From NCBI GenBank assembly GCA_020249925.1, contig JADCER010000007.1, positions 1 through 64,000 of the forward strand: a stretch of 64,000 nucleotides of DNA. The letters are read 5' to 3'. Under the pieces are notes generated by a model. That model did not search any database, was not told the DNA's origin, and worked only from the letters and a program-made list of their open reading frames with translations. The position numbers were made by a program, and so were the translations under genes. How positions within the stretch are numbered: position 1 is the stretch's first letter; each line of letters opens with the position of its first letter. This stretch comes from Roseomonas sp. (lineage in GTDB: Bacteria > Pseudomonadota > Alphaproteobacteria > Acetobacterales > Acetobacteraceae). Positions 51,600 to 60,690 of this stretch are shown one piece after another.

Positions 51600-51917
51600 A
51601 TGCCCCGTCTCGCCCCCCTGCTTGCCCTGCCCATACTGCTCGGCTGCGCCTCTGCCACGCAAACCTATGCGCCGGATGGCCGCACGGCCCATGCGGTGGA
51701 TTGTGGGGGGCTTTGGCGCGATTGGGGGGCCTGCATGGAACGCGCCGGGCAGCTCTGCGGCGCCCGCGGCTATGACGTGCTGGCCCGCGACACGGACCGA
51801 AACCGCTCAGGCGGCTATCTGCGCTCTGGCTCCACCGCCGGGGGCAATTACATCAGCACCCATACCCGCAATATGTTGATCGCCTGCCGCGGCACGCAGC
51901 AGGCGCAGGCCAGTTAA
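51600..51917 (+). CDS. Small lipoprotein of unknown function
   Basis: The 105-residue product has a lipoprotein signal (MPRLAPLLALPILLGCAS, lipobox LLGC, Cys16). The mature part contains four further Cys (CGGLWRDWGAC, QLCGARGYDVL, LIACRG), so it may form two disulfides in the envelope. GGGAGAT precedes the ATG. A GGTTGCATAAAT sequence at 51570-51581 recurs upstream of another lipoprotein gene at 59251-59262. The function is unknown. Confidence 0.75.
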   Translation: MPRLAPLLALPILLGCASATQTYAPDGRTAHAVDCGGLWRDWGACMERAGQLCGARGYDVLARDTDRNRSGGYLRSGSTAGGNYISTHTRNMLIACRGTQQAQAS

Positions 51918-53008
51918 ACGTTAAACCTGAACAACATCACATCGCCATCGCGCACGATGTATTCCTTGCCTTCCACGCGCATCTTGCCGGCTTCCTTGGC
52001 ACCCTGTTCACCATTCAGCGCCACGTAATCATCATAGCCAATCGTCTCAGCCGCGATAAAGCCGCGTTCAAAATCGCCATGGATCACGCCGGCGGCTTGC
52101 GGTCCCTTCATGCCCTTCAGGATCGTCCAGGCGCGTGCTTCCTTTGGCCCCACGGTGAAATAGGTAATCAGCCCGAGCAGCGCGTAACCTGCGCGGATCA
52201 CGCGATCCAACCCGCTATCTTCCAGCCCAAGGGAAGACAGAAACTCGCCCCGATCCGCCTGCGCCATCTGGCTGATTTCCGCTTCAATGGCGGCCGAGAC
52301 CACCACCGCCTGCGCGCCTTCTGCCTTGGCACGCTCAAACACACGCGCCGATTGAGAATTCCCCGTGGCCGCAGAAGCTTCTTCCACATTGCACACATAA
52401 AGCACGGGCTTTGTCGTCAACAATTGCAGCCGCTTCGCCGCTTCTTCCTCACCCGCCGGCACTGCGGTGCGCGCCGGGCGGCCCGCTTCCAGCGCGGCCT
52501 TGATCGGTTCAATCAAGGCCATTTGCGCCAGCGCTTCCTTATCGCCACCGCGCGCGCGCTTTACCAGGCCCTGGGCGCGTTTTTCCAGGCTATCCAAATC
52601 CGCCAGCATCAATTCGGTTTCCACCGTATCGGCATCTCGGATTGGATCAATGCTGCCTTCCACATGCGTCACATCGCCATCTTCAAAGCAGCGCAGCACA
52701 TGCACAATCGCATCCACTTCGCGGATATTCGCCAGGAACTGATTGCCCAAGCCTTCACCCTTGGAAGCGCCACGGACCAAGCCCGCGATATCCACGAATT
52801 CCAAACTCGTCGGCACGGTTTTTTGCGATTTGCCGATGCGCGTCAGCGTGTCCAGCCGCGCGTCCGGCACTGCCACGCGCCCGACATTGGGTTCAATGGT
52901 GCAGAAGGGGTAATTCGCTGCCTGTGCGGCGGCGGTTTGCGTCAGTGCATTGAACAGCGTGGATTTGCCGACATTCGGCAGGCCCACAATACCGCAATTG
53001 AAACCCAT
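51914..53008 (-). CDS. ychF: YchF/OLA1 Obg-related ATPase
   Basis: The 364-residue protein has G1 [10 protein letters not shown]3 [14 protein letters not shown] and a C-terminal TGS domain (about residues 280-364, [20 protein letters not shown]). The G4 motif reads NVEE instead of NKxD, as expected for YchF, which prefers ATP. It associates with ribosomes and affects stress tolerance. It is full length and starts downstream of the pth-hypothetical pair in a common alphaproteobacterial order. Confidence 0.95.
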   Translation of the reverse strand: MGFNCGIVGLPNVGKSTLFNALTQTAAAQAANYPFCTIEPNVGRVAVPDARLDTLTRIGKSQKTVPTSLEFVDIAGLVRGASKGEGLGNQFLANIREVDAIVHVLRCFEDGDVTHVEGSIDPIRDADTVETELMLADLDSLEKRAQGLVKRARGGDKEALAQMALIEPIKAALEAGRPARTAVPAGEEEAAKRLQLLTTKPVLYVCNVEEASAATGNSQSARVFERAKAEGAQAVVVSAAIEAEISQMAQADRGEFLSSLGLEDSGLDRVIRAGYALLGLITYFTVGPKEARAWTILKGMKGPQAAGVIHGDFERGFIAAETIGYDDYVALNGEQGAKEAGKMRVEGKEYIVRDGDVMLFRFNV

Positions 53009-53010
53009 CT

Positions 53011-53457
53011 CTATGCTCCCGGCGCGGCGGGCCAGGCGGCACGCAGCGCATTCCAGAATGTCTCGGCAACCACACCGGCGGCGATACGCGCGGCACCATC
53101 ATCACTGATCGGCATCAGCGCCGCCGCGCGCAGCGCCGCCGAAATTTCTGGTAGCGCAATGGCCATTGGTGCCAGGGCCGTAGCGCTTGCTTGCGCGGCC
53201 CGCGCGGCATCGCCGATATGGCACCGCAATTGCCGCGCAATCAGCAGCAGCGCGGCAGCCATGGCGGCGGCGCGGCGCGCTTCGTCTCGCGGTAAATCGT
53301 CATCCGCCAGATCAAGCGTCGCGCGCAGCCCAGCTGCCGCCTGCGCCAGCGCATCCGCTTCGCGCACCAAAGCGGCAGACAGCAGCGCAGCGCCATTGGC
53401 GCGGTCTTCCGCGCTGGGGCCCATCATGTCCATGCTGAAGGCGTCTTCGGCTTCCAT
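53011..53457 (-). CDS. Ala-rich helical protein of unknown function
   Basis: This 148-residue protein is made almost entirely of Ala-rich helices, with an N-terminal acidic tail (MEAEDAFSMDMM) and three Asp-rich turns. There are no transmembrane or signal features, so it is probably cytoplasmic. I do not recognise the family. The start ATG shares a base with the pth stop (TGATG), and ychF starts two bases after it ends, so it is made with the translation factors Pth and YchF. Confidence 0.6.
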   Translation of the reverse strand: MEAEDAFSMDMMGPSAEDRANGAALLSAALVREADALAQAAAGLRATLDLADDDLPRDEARRAAAMAAALLLIARQLRCHIGDAARAAQASATALAPMAIALPEISAALRAAALMPISDDGAARIAAGVVAETFWNALRAAWPAAPGA

Positions 53458-54053
53458 CACTTCTCCTGCGTCAGCAGCGCGATGCGTGTCATGAAGTCTT
53501 CTGTCTTCAGCGTGGCGAGCATGGGCGCGGCATCGGCCACCGCATCCAACAGCTTCTCAAGCCACGGCTGATCCTGCTTGGCAAAATTTCCCAGCACATG
53601 GCCCGTCACCGCATCCTTATGGCCGGGATGGCCAATGCCCATCCGCACGCGCCAGAAATCGGGCGATCCAAAAGCGCGGCGCATATCCTTCAAGCCATTA
53701 TGCCCCGCAACCCCGCCGCCCAATTTCACCCGCAGCTTGCCAGGTGCCAGATCAAGCTCATCATGAAAAGCCACCACATTCGCTGGCGGGATTTTCAGAA
53801 AAGCGGCCGCCGGCTGCACGGAATCACCACTCGCGTTCATGTAGGTTTGCGGCTTCAGCGCCAGGATGCGCTGGCCGCCGATGGCGCCTTCCGCCACTTC
53901 GCCCTTGAAGCGCTTTCGCCAGGGCCCAAAGCCATGGCGCCGCGCAATCTCGTCCACCACCATGAAGCCAATGTTATGCCGCTGGCGCGCATGTTCGGGC
54001 CCTGGATTGCCAAGGCCGACCCAGAGCATCGGGGCGCTATCGCGGGATGTCAT
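53457..54053 (-). CDS. pth: Peptidyl-tRNA hydrolase
   Basis: The 198-residue enzyme frees tRNA from peptidyl-tRNA. The active-site elements are visible: N-terminal WVGLGNPGPEHARQRHNIGF (Asn and His region), LKPQTYMNASGDSV, FHDELDLAPGKLRVK (catalytic Asp region) and GVAGHNGLKDM (Asn). It lies downstream of rplY, with a terminator-like hairpin between them, and is coupled to a small hypothetical gene. Confidence 0.95.
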   Translation of the reverse strand: MTSRDSAPMLWVGLGNPGPEHARQRHNIGFMVVDEIARRHGFGPWRKRFKGEVAEGAIGGQRILALKPQTYMNASGDSVQPAAAFLKIPPANVVAFHDELDLAPGKLRVKLGGGVAGHNGLKDMRRAFGSPDFWRVRMGIGHPGHKDAVTGHVLGNFAKQDQPWLEKLLDAVADAAPMLATLKTEDFMTRIALLTQEK

Positions 54054-54065
54054 GACATCATGAAC

Positions 54066-54101
54066 CCAAAAAGGGTCCGGGGGAGGCTTCCCCCGAACCC
54101 T
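54066..54101 (-). terminator. Intrinsic terminator after rplY
   Basis: On the minus strand: GGGTTCGGGGG-AAGCCT-CCCCCGGACCC followed by TTTTTGGG. It is a strong stem with one mismatch pair and a T run, between the rplY stop and the pth start. A second small hairpin (GGGGG-TTTCG-CCCCC) lies just before it at 54116-54130. Confidence 0.7.
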
Positions 54102-54137
54102 TGATGTTCGGAAATGGGGGCGAAACCCCCACCCGCA

Positions 54138-54818
54138 TTACTTCTTCTTCGCGGGCGCCTTGGCGGGCGCGGCGGCGCCAGCAGCAGGCGCCTTCTGCTT
54201 GGTCGCTTCCACCGGGCCAGGGGCCGCGGCAGGCGCGGTGTCATCAACCACGGTCGGCGCAGCGATGGACGCCACCATGAAATCGCGGCCCACGATCACT
54301 GGCTTGGTGCCGAATTGATCCTTCACCGCGGACCAACGCAGGCCCGCACCGATCTGCGCTTCGGCCAGATCAAGCTCAAACTTTTCCGGCACCGAGTCAG
54401 GGTCCGCCAGCACTTCGATTTCGCGGCGCACCACGTTCAGCACGCCACCCGCCTTGATCCCGGGGCAGGTATCTTCATGCAGGAAGGCCACCGGCACCTT
54501 CACGCGAATGCGTGACCCAGGCGCCAGGCGCTGAAAATCCACATGCAACGGACGATCCGTCACAGGATGGAATTGCACATCGCGCATCAGGCAGCGTTCC
54601 GTATCGCCGCCCTTCACCGCAACCTCATAAAGGTGCGATTGCCAGCCGGCCTTGTGCAATTCCTTCATCACATCGCGCGGGTCGAGTGCGATCAGGGTCG
54701 CCTCACGCTTTGCGCCATAGATGACAGCGGGGACATGCCCCTCACGCCGAGTTGCGCGTGCCGCCCCCTTACCGGCCCGCCCGCGCGCTTCGGCTTCGAT
54801 CCGTACAGTTTGGACCAT
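54138..54818 (-). CDS. rplY: 50S ribosomal protein L25/general stress protein Ctc
   Basis: The 226-residue protein has the L25 5S-rRNA-binding domain (about residues 5-95, VRIEAEARGRAGKGAARATRR at the start, trimmed to the first Met of that motif) and the C-terminal TL5/Ctc domain (100-190). An Ala/Lys-rich tail (APAKAPAKKK) ends it, a common extension in this lineage. ATG 54818 is the family start; the longer frame is not. It is in the rplY-pth-ychF group. Confidence 0.93.
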   Translation of the reverse strand: MVQTVRIEAEARGRAGKGAARATRREGHVPAVIYGAKREATLIALDPRDVMKELHKAGWQSHLYEVAVKGGDTERCLMRDVQFHPVTDRPLHVDFQRLAPGSRIRVKVPVAFLHEDTCPGIKAGGVLNVVRREIEVLADPDSVPEKFELDLAEAQIGAGLRWSAVKDQFGTKPVIVGRDFMVASIAAPTVVDDTAPAAAPGPVEATKQKAPAAGAAAPAKAPAKKK

Positions 54819-54952
54819 TGTCCGTGCTCCTTCGGGTTTTGATGGTGCCGCAAGGCGCACCCAGGCGCCAAACAGCAAGCGCCGGCCTCCAGGGGTGCCA
54901 GCGCTGCGGGGCTTCTAGGGGAAGGGGCGGCAGGGCGCAAGCCGCCCTTGTC

Positions 54953-55525
54953 TTAACCCAGCGAAGGCAAATGGCTCGGCGTAATTGACCAAACCCTGCC
55001 CGCTGCCGGCGGTTCGCACCATAGCGGCAGCGCATTGGGTGTGCGCACATTCGGCACATGCCCAAGCGCGAGGCGCAGCGCACGAAACAGCGCGCCATGC
55101 GCCACCACCAAAACAGGGCCTGGCTTGGCGGTGGCGCGGTTCACCGCCGCCACGGCGCGGTCATGCAGCACCTGAAAGCTTTCCGCACCTTCCGGCGTGA
55201 AGCTGCCTTCAATCCAGCTATCATACCAATCGCCCATGGGCCGGCCTTCTTCCACGCCAAAGCCCACCTCCATCAGCCCCGCATCGGTCGCAACCGGCAG
55301 CGCCAGCGCTTCCGCGACAATTTCCGCCGTATGCAACGCACGACTAAGCGGCGAGGCGATGATGGTCGCGATCCCGCGATCCACCAGCGCGAGCGCCGCG
55401 CGCCGCGCCTGGGAAATCCCGACCGCATTCAGCGGAATATCCGTATGCCCCTGGCTCAGCCCCTCAGCGTTCCAATCGGTTTCGCCGTGGCGGAGGAACC
55501 AGAAGGCGGTCGGGTTCAGGCTCAC
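54953..55525 (-). CDS. Histidine phosphatase-superfamily protein
   Basis: The 190-residue protein has the RHG motif in FLRHGETDWNAEG (His and Arg catalytic), IIASPLSRALHTAEIVAEAL, and the second His in VVAHGALFRALRL. It is phosphoglycerate-mutase-like but short, and could be a broad-specificity phosphatase such as an alpha-ribazole phosphatase type. The GTG start at 55525 overlaps the stop of the glutathione-transferase gene. Confidence 0.85.
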   Translation of the reverse strand: MSLNPTAFWFLRHGETDWNAEGLSQGHTDIPLNAVGISQARRAALALVDRGIATIIASPLSRALHTAEIVAEALALPVATDAGLMEVGFGVEEGRPMGDWYDSWIEGSFTPEGAESFQVLHDRAVAAVNRATAKPGPVLVVAHGALFRALRLALGHVPNVRTPNALPLWCEPPAAGRVWSITPSHLPSLG

Positions 55526-56139
55526 GCTAGGCCTTCCGCCTTCATGGTGCGCTGCACGGCGGGCCTGGCATTCATGCGCGCGTAATGCGCCGCGACATTG
55601 CCCGGCAGGGTCTTGTTCAGCCGCGCCGCCCACCAGAAGCTCACGTAGAACAGCGCACTATCCGCGAAGGAATAAGTGCCCGCGAGCCATTCCTTGCCTT
55701 CAAGCGCCTTGTCCATCACGCCAAGGCCCTTTTGGAAAATCTCCTCACCGCGCGCCTTCACCGCTTCATGATCCGCTTCCGTCGGCGCGAAATTCGCGGG
55801 GCGGAACATGCGCGAGAAACCCTGCATATGCATGGTGGCCACACAATAATCGGTCGCTTCCAAAGCGCGCGCCTGCGCGTCCGTGCCGGATGGCATCAGC
55901 CCAGCCGAGGGAAAGCGCGACGCCAGCCAAAAGGCAATCGCCGGATATTCCGTCAGCACGGAACCATCATCGCGCTGCAGCGCCGGCACCTTGGATTTCG
56001 GATTGACCGAGGTGAAGCCCGGCTGGAATTGCGCCCCTTCCCGCAGATTGACGGCCACCGCTTCATAAGGCGCGCCAATTTCTTCCAGCATCACATGGAT
56101 GCCAATGGAACACGCCCCCGGCGCATAAAACAGCTTCAT
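55522..56139 (-). CDS. Glutathione S-transferase-like protein
   Basis: The 205-residue protein has an N-terminal thioredoxin-like GST domain (KLFYAPGACSIGIHVMLEEI, then the SKVPAL motif, and DDGSVLTEYPAIAFWLASRF) and an all-helical C-terminal domain. The Cys at residue 10 (GACS) is typical of beta-class GSTs. It conjugates or reduces glutathione-linked substrates. It lies 26 bases after prs. Confidence 0.88.
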   Translation of the reverse strand: MKLFYAPGACSIGIHVMLEEIGAPYEAVAVNLREGAQFQPGFTSVNPKSKVPALQRDDGSVLTEYPAIAFWLASRFPSAGLMPSGTDAQARALEATDYCVATMHMQGFSRMFRPANFAPTEADHEAVKARGEEIFQKGLGVMDKALEGKEWLAGTYSFADSALFYVSFWWAARLNKTLPGNVAAHYARMNARPAVQRTMKAEGLA

Positions 56140-56165
56140 GATCGCAACCCTTTCAAAACGCGTTT

Positions 56166-57098
56166 TCAATTGAACAATGAGGAGACAGAGCTTTCCTCAC
56201 TGATCCGCTTCATCGCTTCCGCGAGCAGCGGCGCAATCGTGAGCTGGCGGATATTACGCGAAACGCGCACGGCTTCCGTCGCCTGGATGCTATCCGTCAC
56301 GGTCATCATCTCAACCGGTGCCGCGCCAATCCGCGCCACCGCGCCGCCCGAAAACACGCCATGCGTCACATAAACGCCAACCGAACGCGCGCCATTCTTC
56401 AACAGCGCCTCAGCCCCATTGCAGAGCGTGCCGCCGGAATCGACAATATCATCCACCAGCAGGCAATCACGCCCTTCCACTTCACCGATCACATTCATCA
56501 CTTCGGAAACGCCGGCGCGCGGGCGGCGCTTGTCAATGATGGCAAGGTCCACGCCCAGCCGCGCCGCAATGGCGCGCGCGCGCACCACACCGCCCACATC
56601 GGGGGAGACAATCATCAATTCCCGCCCCGCATAGCGTTCCTGAATGTCACGCGAATAAAGCGGTGCCACGAAAAGATTATCCACCGGAATATCGAAAAAC
56701 CCCTGAATCTGCGCCGCATGCAAATCCATGGTCAGCACGCGGTTCGCACCCGCCGCCGTGATCAGGTTCGCGACCAGCTTCGCGCTGATCGGCGTACGGG
56801 GGCCTGATTTCCGATCCTGCCTGGCATAGCCGAAATACGGGATCACGGCGGTTATGCGCCGCGCACTGCCGCGCTTCAGCGCATCCAGCGTGATCAGCAA
56901 TTCCATCAGATTGTCATTGGCGGGGTAGGAAGTGGATTGGATGACGAAAACATCCTCACCACGCACATTTTCATGAATTTCGACAAAAACTTCCAAATCC
57001 GCAAAGCGCCGGACGGAAGCATTGGTGAGCGCGATACCGCAAGCGGCGGCTACAGCTTCGGCCAGGGGGCGGTTGCTGTTGCAGGCAACAATCTTCAT
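56166..57098 (-). CDS. prs: Ribose-phosphate pyrophosphokinase
   Basis: The 310-residue enzyme makes PRPP for nucleotides, His and Trp. It has the N-terminal [20 protein letters not shown], the [18 protein letters not shown] flexible loop, and the PRPP-binding [11 protein letters not shown]. The start at ATG 57098 fits the family; six extra codons to 57116 are possible but lack a better site. Its length is standard. Confidence 0.95.
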   Translation of the reverse strand: MKIVACNSNRPLAEAVAAACGIALTNASVRRFADLEVFVEIHENVRGEDVFVIQSTSYPANDNLMELLITLDALKRGSARRITAVIPYFGYARQDRKSGPRTPISAKLVANLITAAGANRVLTMDLHAAQIQGFFDIPVDNLFVAPLYSRDIQERYAGRELMIVSPDVGGVVRARAIAARLGVDLAIIDKRRPRAGVSEVMNVIGEVEGRDCLLVDDIVDSGGTLCNGAEALLKNGARSVGVYVTHGVFSGGAVARIGAAPVEMMTVTDSIQATEAVRVSRNIRQLTIAPLLAEAMKRISEESSVSSLFN

Positions 57099-57197
57099 GC
57101 CGGGGGGACTCCGCACGCAGGGGCAATGACTTGTGAGGGATGCCTAACTAGCAACGTGACGCTTTTGTGTAAATCGCACGCACCAGATTGCGCCGGA

Positions 57198-59066
57198 TTA
57201 CGCATCCTCCAGCTTTGCCGAAAGCTCCAGCCATTCCTCCTCCAACCCCGCCACTTCCTTGGCAATGGCGGCGCGGCGGGTATTGGCCCAGGCGATATCT
57301 TCGGCCTTGAAGCGGGCATAGGTATCGGCGTCGGCCAAGCGCTTTTCGATCAAGGCTCCCTCCTTCCCCAGTTTTTCCAGAGCGGCTTCTACCGTCTTCA
57401 AGCGCGCACGCAGGGGTTGCAGGGCTGCGCGGTTTTCCGCCCTTTCACGCCGCGCTTCGGCCCGCACCCCGCCTGGCTCACCCCGCGGCGCAGCACCGCG
57501 CGCGCGTTCGGCCAACAACGCCCGATATTCGTCCAAATCGCCATCAAAGCTGGTCACCGTGCCATCGGCCACCAACCACAACCGATCCGCCACGAGTTCC
57601 ACCAAATGCGGATCATGCGTGATCAGCACCACTGCGCCTTCGAAATCCGCGAGCGCCTTCACCAGCGCATCACGCGCATCAATATCCAGATGGTTCGTCG
57701 GTTCATCCAGGATCAGCATTTGCGGCGCATCGCGTGTGGTGAGCGACAATAACAGCCGCGCCTTTTCCCCACCCGAAAGCTGCGCCACGCGTGTATCCGC
57801 CCTATCCGCATCCAGCCCGAAGCGCGCCAATTGCGCGCGGCAGGCGGTTTCAGTCGCCTTCGGCAGCGCCGCCTGCATATGGGAAAGCGGCGTGCCGTTG
57901 AGGTCCAATTCCTCGGCCTGGTGCTGCGCGAAATAACCAACGCGCAGGCGGTTATTGCGAAACACATCCCCGCCCGCCACATCAAGCCGCCCGGCCAACA
58001 GCTTCGCCAGCGTGGATTTGCCATTGCCATTGGCGCCCAGCAGCGCCACGCGATCTTCCTGATCCAGCCGGAGCGAGACATTCCGCAATACCGGCGGCCC
58101 GCCATAACCGACTGATGCACGGTTCAGCGACAGGATCGGCGGCGCCAAAGCCTCCGGCGCCGGGAAGGCAAAGCGCACGGGCGTGTCTTCCACCAGCGCT
58201 TCCACCGCCGGCATACGCTCCAGAGCTTTAAGCCGAGATTGCGCCTGGCGCGCCTTGGTCGCCTTGGCGCGAAAGCGATCCACAAAAGCCTGAATGCGCG
58301 CGCGTTCCGATATCAGCTTCGCATTCTGCGCCTGCTGCTGCGCCTGGCGTTCCGCCCGGATGCGCAAGAAATCCGCGAAATTCCCCGAATAGAGCGTGAT
58401 GCCCCCGCGATCGAGATGCGCGATTGCATCCACGCAGCGTTCCAGCAACCCACGATCATGGCTGACGACAATCGCCGCCCCCGGAAACCGCGCGAGCCAA
58501 CCTTCCAGCCAAAGCGTTGCCTCCAAATCCAGATGGTTTGTCGGTTCATCCAACAACAACAAATCCGGTTCCAGAAACAAGGCGCGCGCGAGTGCCACAC
58601 GCATGCGCCACCCGCCCGAAAATTCCGCCAAGGGCCGCGCCTGCGCCGCAGCATCAAAACCAAGCCCGGAAAGCACCGCCGCCGCGCGCGCCGGCGCACT
58701 ATCGGCGCGGATCGCAATCAGCCTTTCATGGATTTCCGCCACCCGCGCGGGATCAGCAGCTTGATCAGCTTCCGCCAATAGCGCCGCACGTTCAGTATCC
58801 GCAGCCAGTACCGCTTCCAGCAAGGAAGCCGCCCCCGCCGGCGCTTCCTGCGCCACATGGCCCATGCGCGCCCGTGCCGACAGCCTGATCTCTCCCCCAT
58901 CCGGCTGCAATTCACCCACAATGGCGCGGAGCAAGGTGGATTTGCCGGCGCCATTGCGGCCAATCAGGCCAATTTTGCGCCCATCATCCACCTGCAGGGC
59001 AGCACTTTCCAATAAGGCGCGCCCGCCAAGGCGAATGGTGAGGTCTCGGATGGCCAGAACGGTCAT
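57198..59066 (-). CDS. ABC-F family ATPase (Uup/YheS-like)
   Basis: The 622-residue protein has two ABC domains and no membrane segment: Walker A GRNGAGKST and GANGNGKST, signatures FSGGWRMRVALARA and LSGGEKARLLLSL, Walker B LLLLDEPTNHLD twice. The inter-domain linker and a C-terminal coiled coil (about residues 540-622) are typical of ABC-F ribosome-associated proteins. It probably acts on translating ribosomes; specificity is unknown. Confidence 0.93.
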   Translation of the reverse strand: MTVLAIRDLTIRLGGRALLESAALQVDDGRKIGLIGRNGAGKSTLLRAIVGELQPDGGEIRLSARARMGHVAQEAPAGAASLLEAVLAADTERAALLAEADQAADPARVAEIHERLIAIRADSAPARAAAVLSGLGFDAAAQARPLAEFSGGWRMRVALARALFLEPDLLLLDEPTNHLDLEATLWLEGWLARFPGAAIVVSHDRGLLERCVDAIAHLDRGGITLYSGNFADFLRIRAERQAQQQAQNAKLISERARIQAFVDRFRAKATKARQAQSRLKALERMPAVEALVEDTPVRFAFPAPEALAPPILSLNRASVGYGGPPVLRNVSLRLDQEDRVALLGANGNGKSTLAKLLAGRLDVAGGDVFRNNRLRVGYFAQHQAEELDLNGTPLSHMQAALPKATETACRAQLARFGLDADRADTRVAQLSGGEKARLLLSLTTRDAPQMLILDEPTNHLDIDARDALVKALADFEGAVVLITHDPHLVELVADRLWLVADGTVTSFDGDLDEYRALLAERARGAAPRGEPGGVRAEARRERAENRAALQPLRARLKTVEAALEKLGKEGALIEKRLADADTYARFKAEDIAWANTRRAAIAKEVAGLEEEWLELSAKLEDA

Positions 59067-59110
59067 GGGCGCGGGTTGTGGCTTAGAGGGTGCGATGCGT
59101 CAAAGGGGTG

Positions 59111-59239
59111 AGCGGGGGCGCTGCCCCCGGAGCCCCCGCCGGGGTAGCCGCTGGCGTCAGCCAGCGGCGCGCGCAGGGTTGGTGTGGCGGCTGCGCACCA
59201 TACCAAGGCCCGCTGCCCCGGACCCCACCGAGATTTGGC
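59111..59239 (-). repeat. GC-rich intergenic repeat, copy C
   Basis: This is the most complete copy: GCGGGGGC-GCT-GCCCCC, CGGAGCCCCCGCCGGGG, the hairpin CCGCTGGC-GTCA-GCCAGCGG, CGCGCAGGGTTGGTGTGGCG, GCTGCGCACC, and CCCCGGACCCCACC. It lies between the divergent ABC-F and lipoprotein genes. Confidence 0.7.
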
Positions 59240-59252
59240 TGATCCAGAATGG

Positions 59253-59271
59253 TTGCATAAATTTAATGCAA
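59253..59271. promoter_or_regulatory. Inverted repeat TTGCAT-N7-ATGCAA before the lipoprotein pair
   Basis: A 6-base inverted repeat around AAATTTA, 68-86 bases before the first lipoprotein. Its left part, GGTTGCATAAAT (59251-59262), is identical to 51570-51581 before the other small lipoprotein gene. Confidence 0.35.
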
Positions 59272-59338
59272 TTCGTCTTGCGGTAGAAAATGAGCCTCGC
59301 TTAACCTTTCCGCAGCAAAATCACTGGGGGAATGTCCA

Positions 59339-59983
59339 ATGCGGTCTTGGTCCTTGATGGCCCGTTGCACGGCGCTGGCCCTAGGCGCCTTTCTGATAAC
59401 CGCCTGCGAAGGGCCGAATTGGCGAAAAGACAGCGCAGGCGGGCTGATACGGCTTGACGATTGGACGCCCATCGAAACTTCGCAACTCGCCGGTAATCTT
59501 GCAGCGGTTTTTTCAGACATGCCGCTCAAGGACGCCAAGCGAGCGCTGCGCAATAACGCGGTCGAGCATGATGTGGTGACCATCACAGACCGCGGTTGGG
59601 CCAATGCTCAACGGTCAATCGCGCCATATGGCCATTTTGGCGAACATACTTTCAGCCAATTGCGATCGCGTGAGGCATTTGAGGCCTGGGTGCGGGGCCG
59701 CTTCCCCCAAGCAAAGGACATTGAGTTTGTTGATGTCATTCCGGTTACGCATCCCACCCTTGCCACCCGCGGCTTCGCTGGCACGGTGATGGTGACCAAT
59801 CAACAGGACCGGAAATTCCGCTGCGCTTTGGCGCATGCCGGCTATGGTGGCCCGAAGCTGTCTGAAACTTCGACCGACATATTCCGCATTGAGGAATTCA
59901 AATCCACGCTGCAAATCCGCTTCTGCACCGTTGGCGGGACGGCGACATCGCTAAATCAACGCATGCAGCGGGTATTGTTTTGA
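59339..59983 (+). CDS. Lipoprotein of unknown function, tandem paralogue 1
   Basis: The 214-residue product has a lipoprotein signal (LALGAFLITACEG, lipobox ITAC). The mature region has DWTPIETSQLAGNL, LKDAKRALRNN, VVTITDRGW, VMVTNQQDRKFRCAL and SETSTDIF, and is closely similar to the next gene throughout. Both contain two Cys near the C-terminal half (FRCAL, RFCTVG). I do not recognise the family. GGGGG precedes the ATG. The function is unknown, but the envelope location is clear. Confidence 0.75.
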   Translation: MRSWSLMARCTALALGAFLITACEGPNWRKDSAGGLIRLDDWTPIETSQLAGNLAAVFSDMPLKDAKRALRNNAVEHDVVTITDRGWANAQRSIAPYGHFGEHTFSQLRSREAFEAWVRGRFPQAKDIEFVDVIPVTHPTLATRGFAGTVMVTNQQDRKFRCALAHAGYGGPKLSETSTDIFRIEEFKSTLQIRFCTVGGTATSLNQRMQRVLF

Positions 59984-60004
59984 GATAACCAAGGAGGAGA
60001 AACC

Positions 60005-60655
60005 ATGAAATCGTCAGTCTTTGTCCTACGCGGCGTATGCATTCTAGCACTCGCCGCGTTTGTGACCGCATGCGAAGGCCAGCGTACCGGACAGGATATT
60101 TCAGGCACAACCATAGTGCTTGAAGACTGGACCCCGATGGAGGCGTCGCAACTGCGTGGAAATCTTACTGAGGTATTCGCGGGCCTGCCGCTCAAGGATG
60201 CAAAATATTCTCTGCGCAACAATGGCCAAGTGCGACATGAGCAAGTCACCATCACAGATCGTGGTGTAGCCGTTAGCCAGGTTAGAGACGCAAGCAGACG
60301 CGGCGGTATGGGCACCGCCACCTTTGAGGCGCTCGGGTCTCGTCAACGTTTTGAGGAGTGGACACGCGCCCAGTTTCCCCAAGCAAAAAGCGTCCAAATT
60401 ACTGAGGTCATTCCCGTCACTAATCCCCGGCAAGCAACGCGCGGTCATGTTGCTACCGTGATGGTCACCAACCAGCAGGATCGCAGCTATCGTTGCGCGC
60501 TATCCCGTTCAGGCTATGGCGGTGCGCGCCTTTCTGAAACCTCAACTGATCTCTTCAACCAGGGGGAGCTGCGATCCTATCTGACCGTGCGCCTTTGCGC
60601 GGCAAGCGCAACGGCGGCCTCGCTCAATGAGCGGTTGCAAAGAGTGGCTTTCTAA
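60005..60655 (+). CDS. Lipoprotein of unknown function, tandem paralogue 2
   Basis: The 216-residue product has the lipobox VTAC (LAAFVTACEG) and the same mature-region blocks as the first paralogue (DWTPMEASQLRGNL, LKDAKYSLRNN, VTITDRGV, VMVTNQQDRSYRCAL, SETSTDLF). AAGGAGGAGAAACC immediately upstream is a strong ribosome binding site. It lies 21 bases after paralogue 1, so they form a bicistron. A tandem duplication with divergence is the simplest origin. Confidence 0.75.
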   Translation: MKSSVFVLRGVCILALAAFVTACEGQRTGQDISGTTIVLEDWTPMEASQLRGNLTEVFAGLPLKDAKYSLRNNGQVRHEQVTITDRGVAVSQVRDASRRGGMGTATFEALGSRQRFEEWTRAQFPQAKSVQITEVIPVTNPRQATRGHVATVMVTNQQDRSYRCALSRSGYGGARLSETSTDLFNQGELRSYLTVRLCAASATAASLNERLQRVAF

Positions 60656-60690
60656 AGACTGTAGGCATTAGCCTAGGAATCTGATCAGAC

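Noticed and set aside
52183-52208. GTAACC inside ychF considered as a further sigma-factor promoter
   Set aside because: At the 16-base distance the sequence is TCCA, not CGTA/CGAA, and it lies in coding DNA of an unrelated gene.
52079-53494. A 471-residue plus-strand open frame opposite ychF and its neighbour
   Set aside because: Shadow frame of ychF; no motifs and no promoter.
54058-54136. A fifth copy of the GC-rich intergenic repeat between pth and rplY
   Set aside because: It shares only GC-rich hairpins, not the module order; it is better explained as the rplY terminator.
59750-59775. GTAACC on the minus strand inside lipoprotein 1 considered as a promoter
   Set aside because: No CGWA at the required distance and no minus-strand gene downstream.
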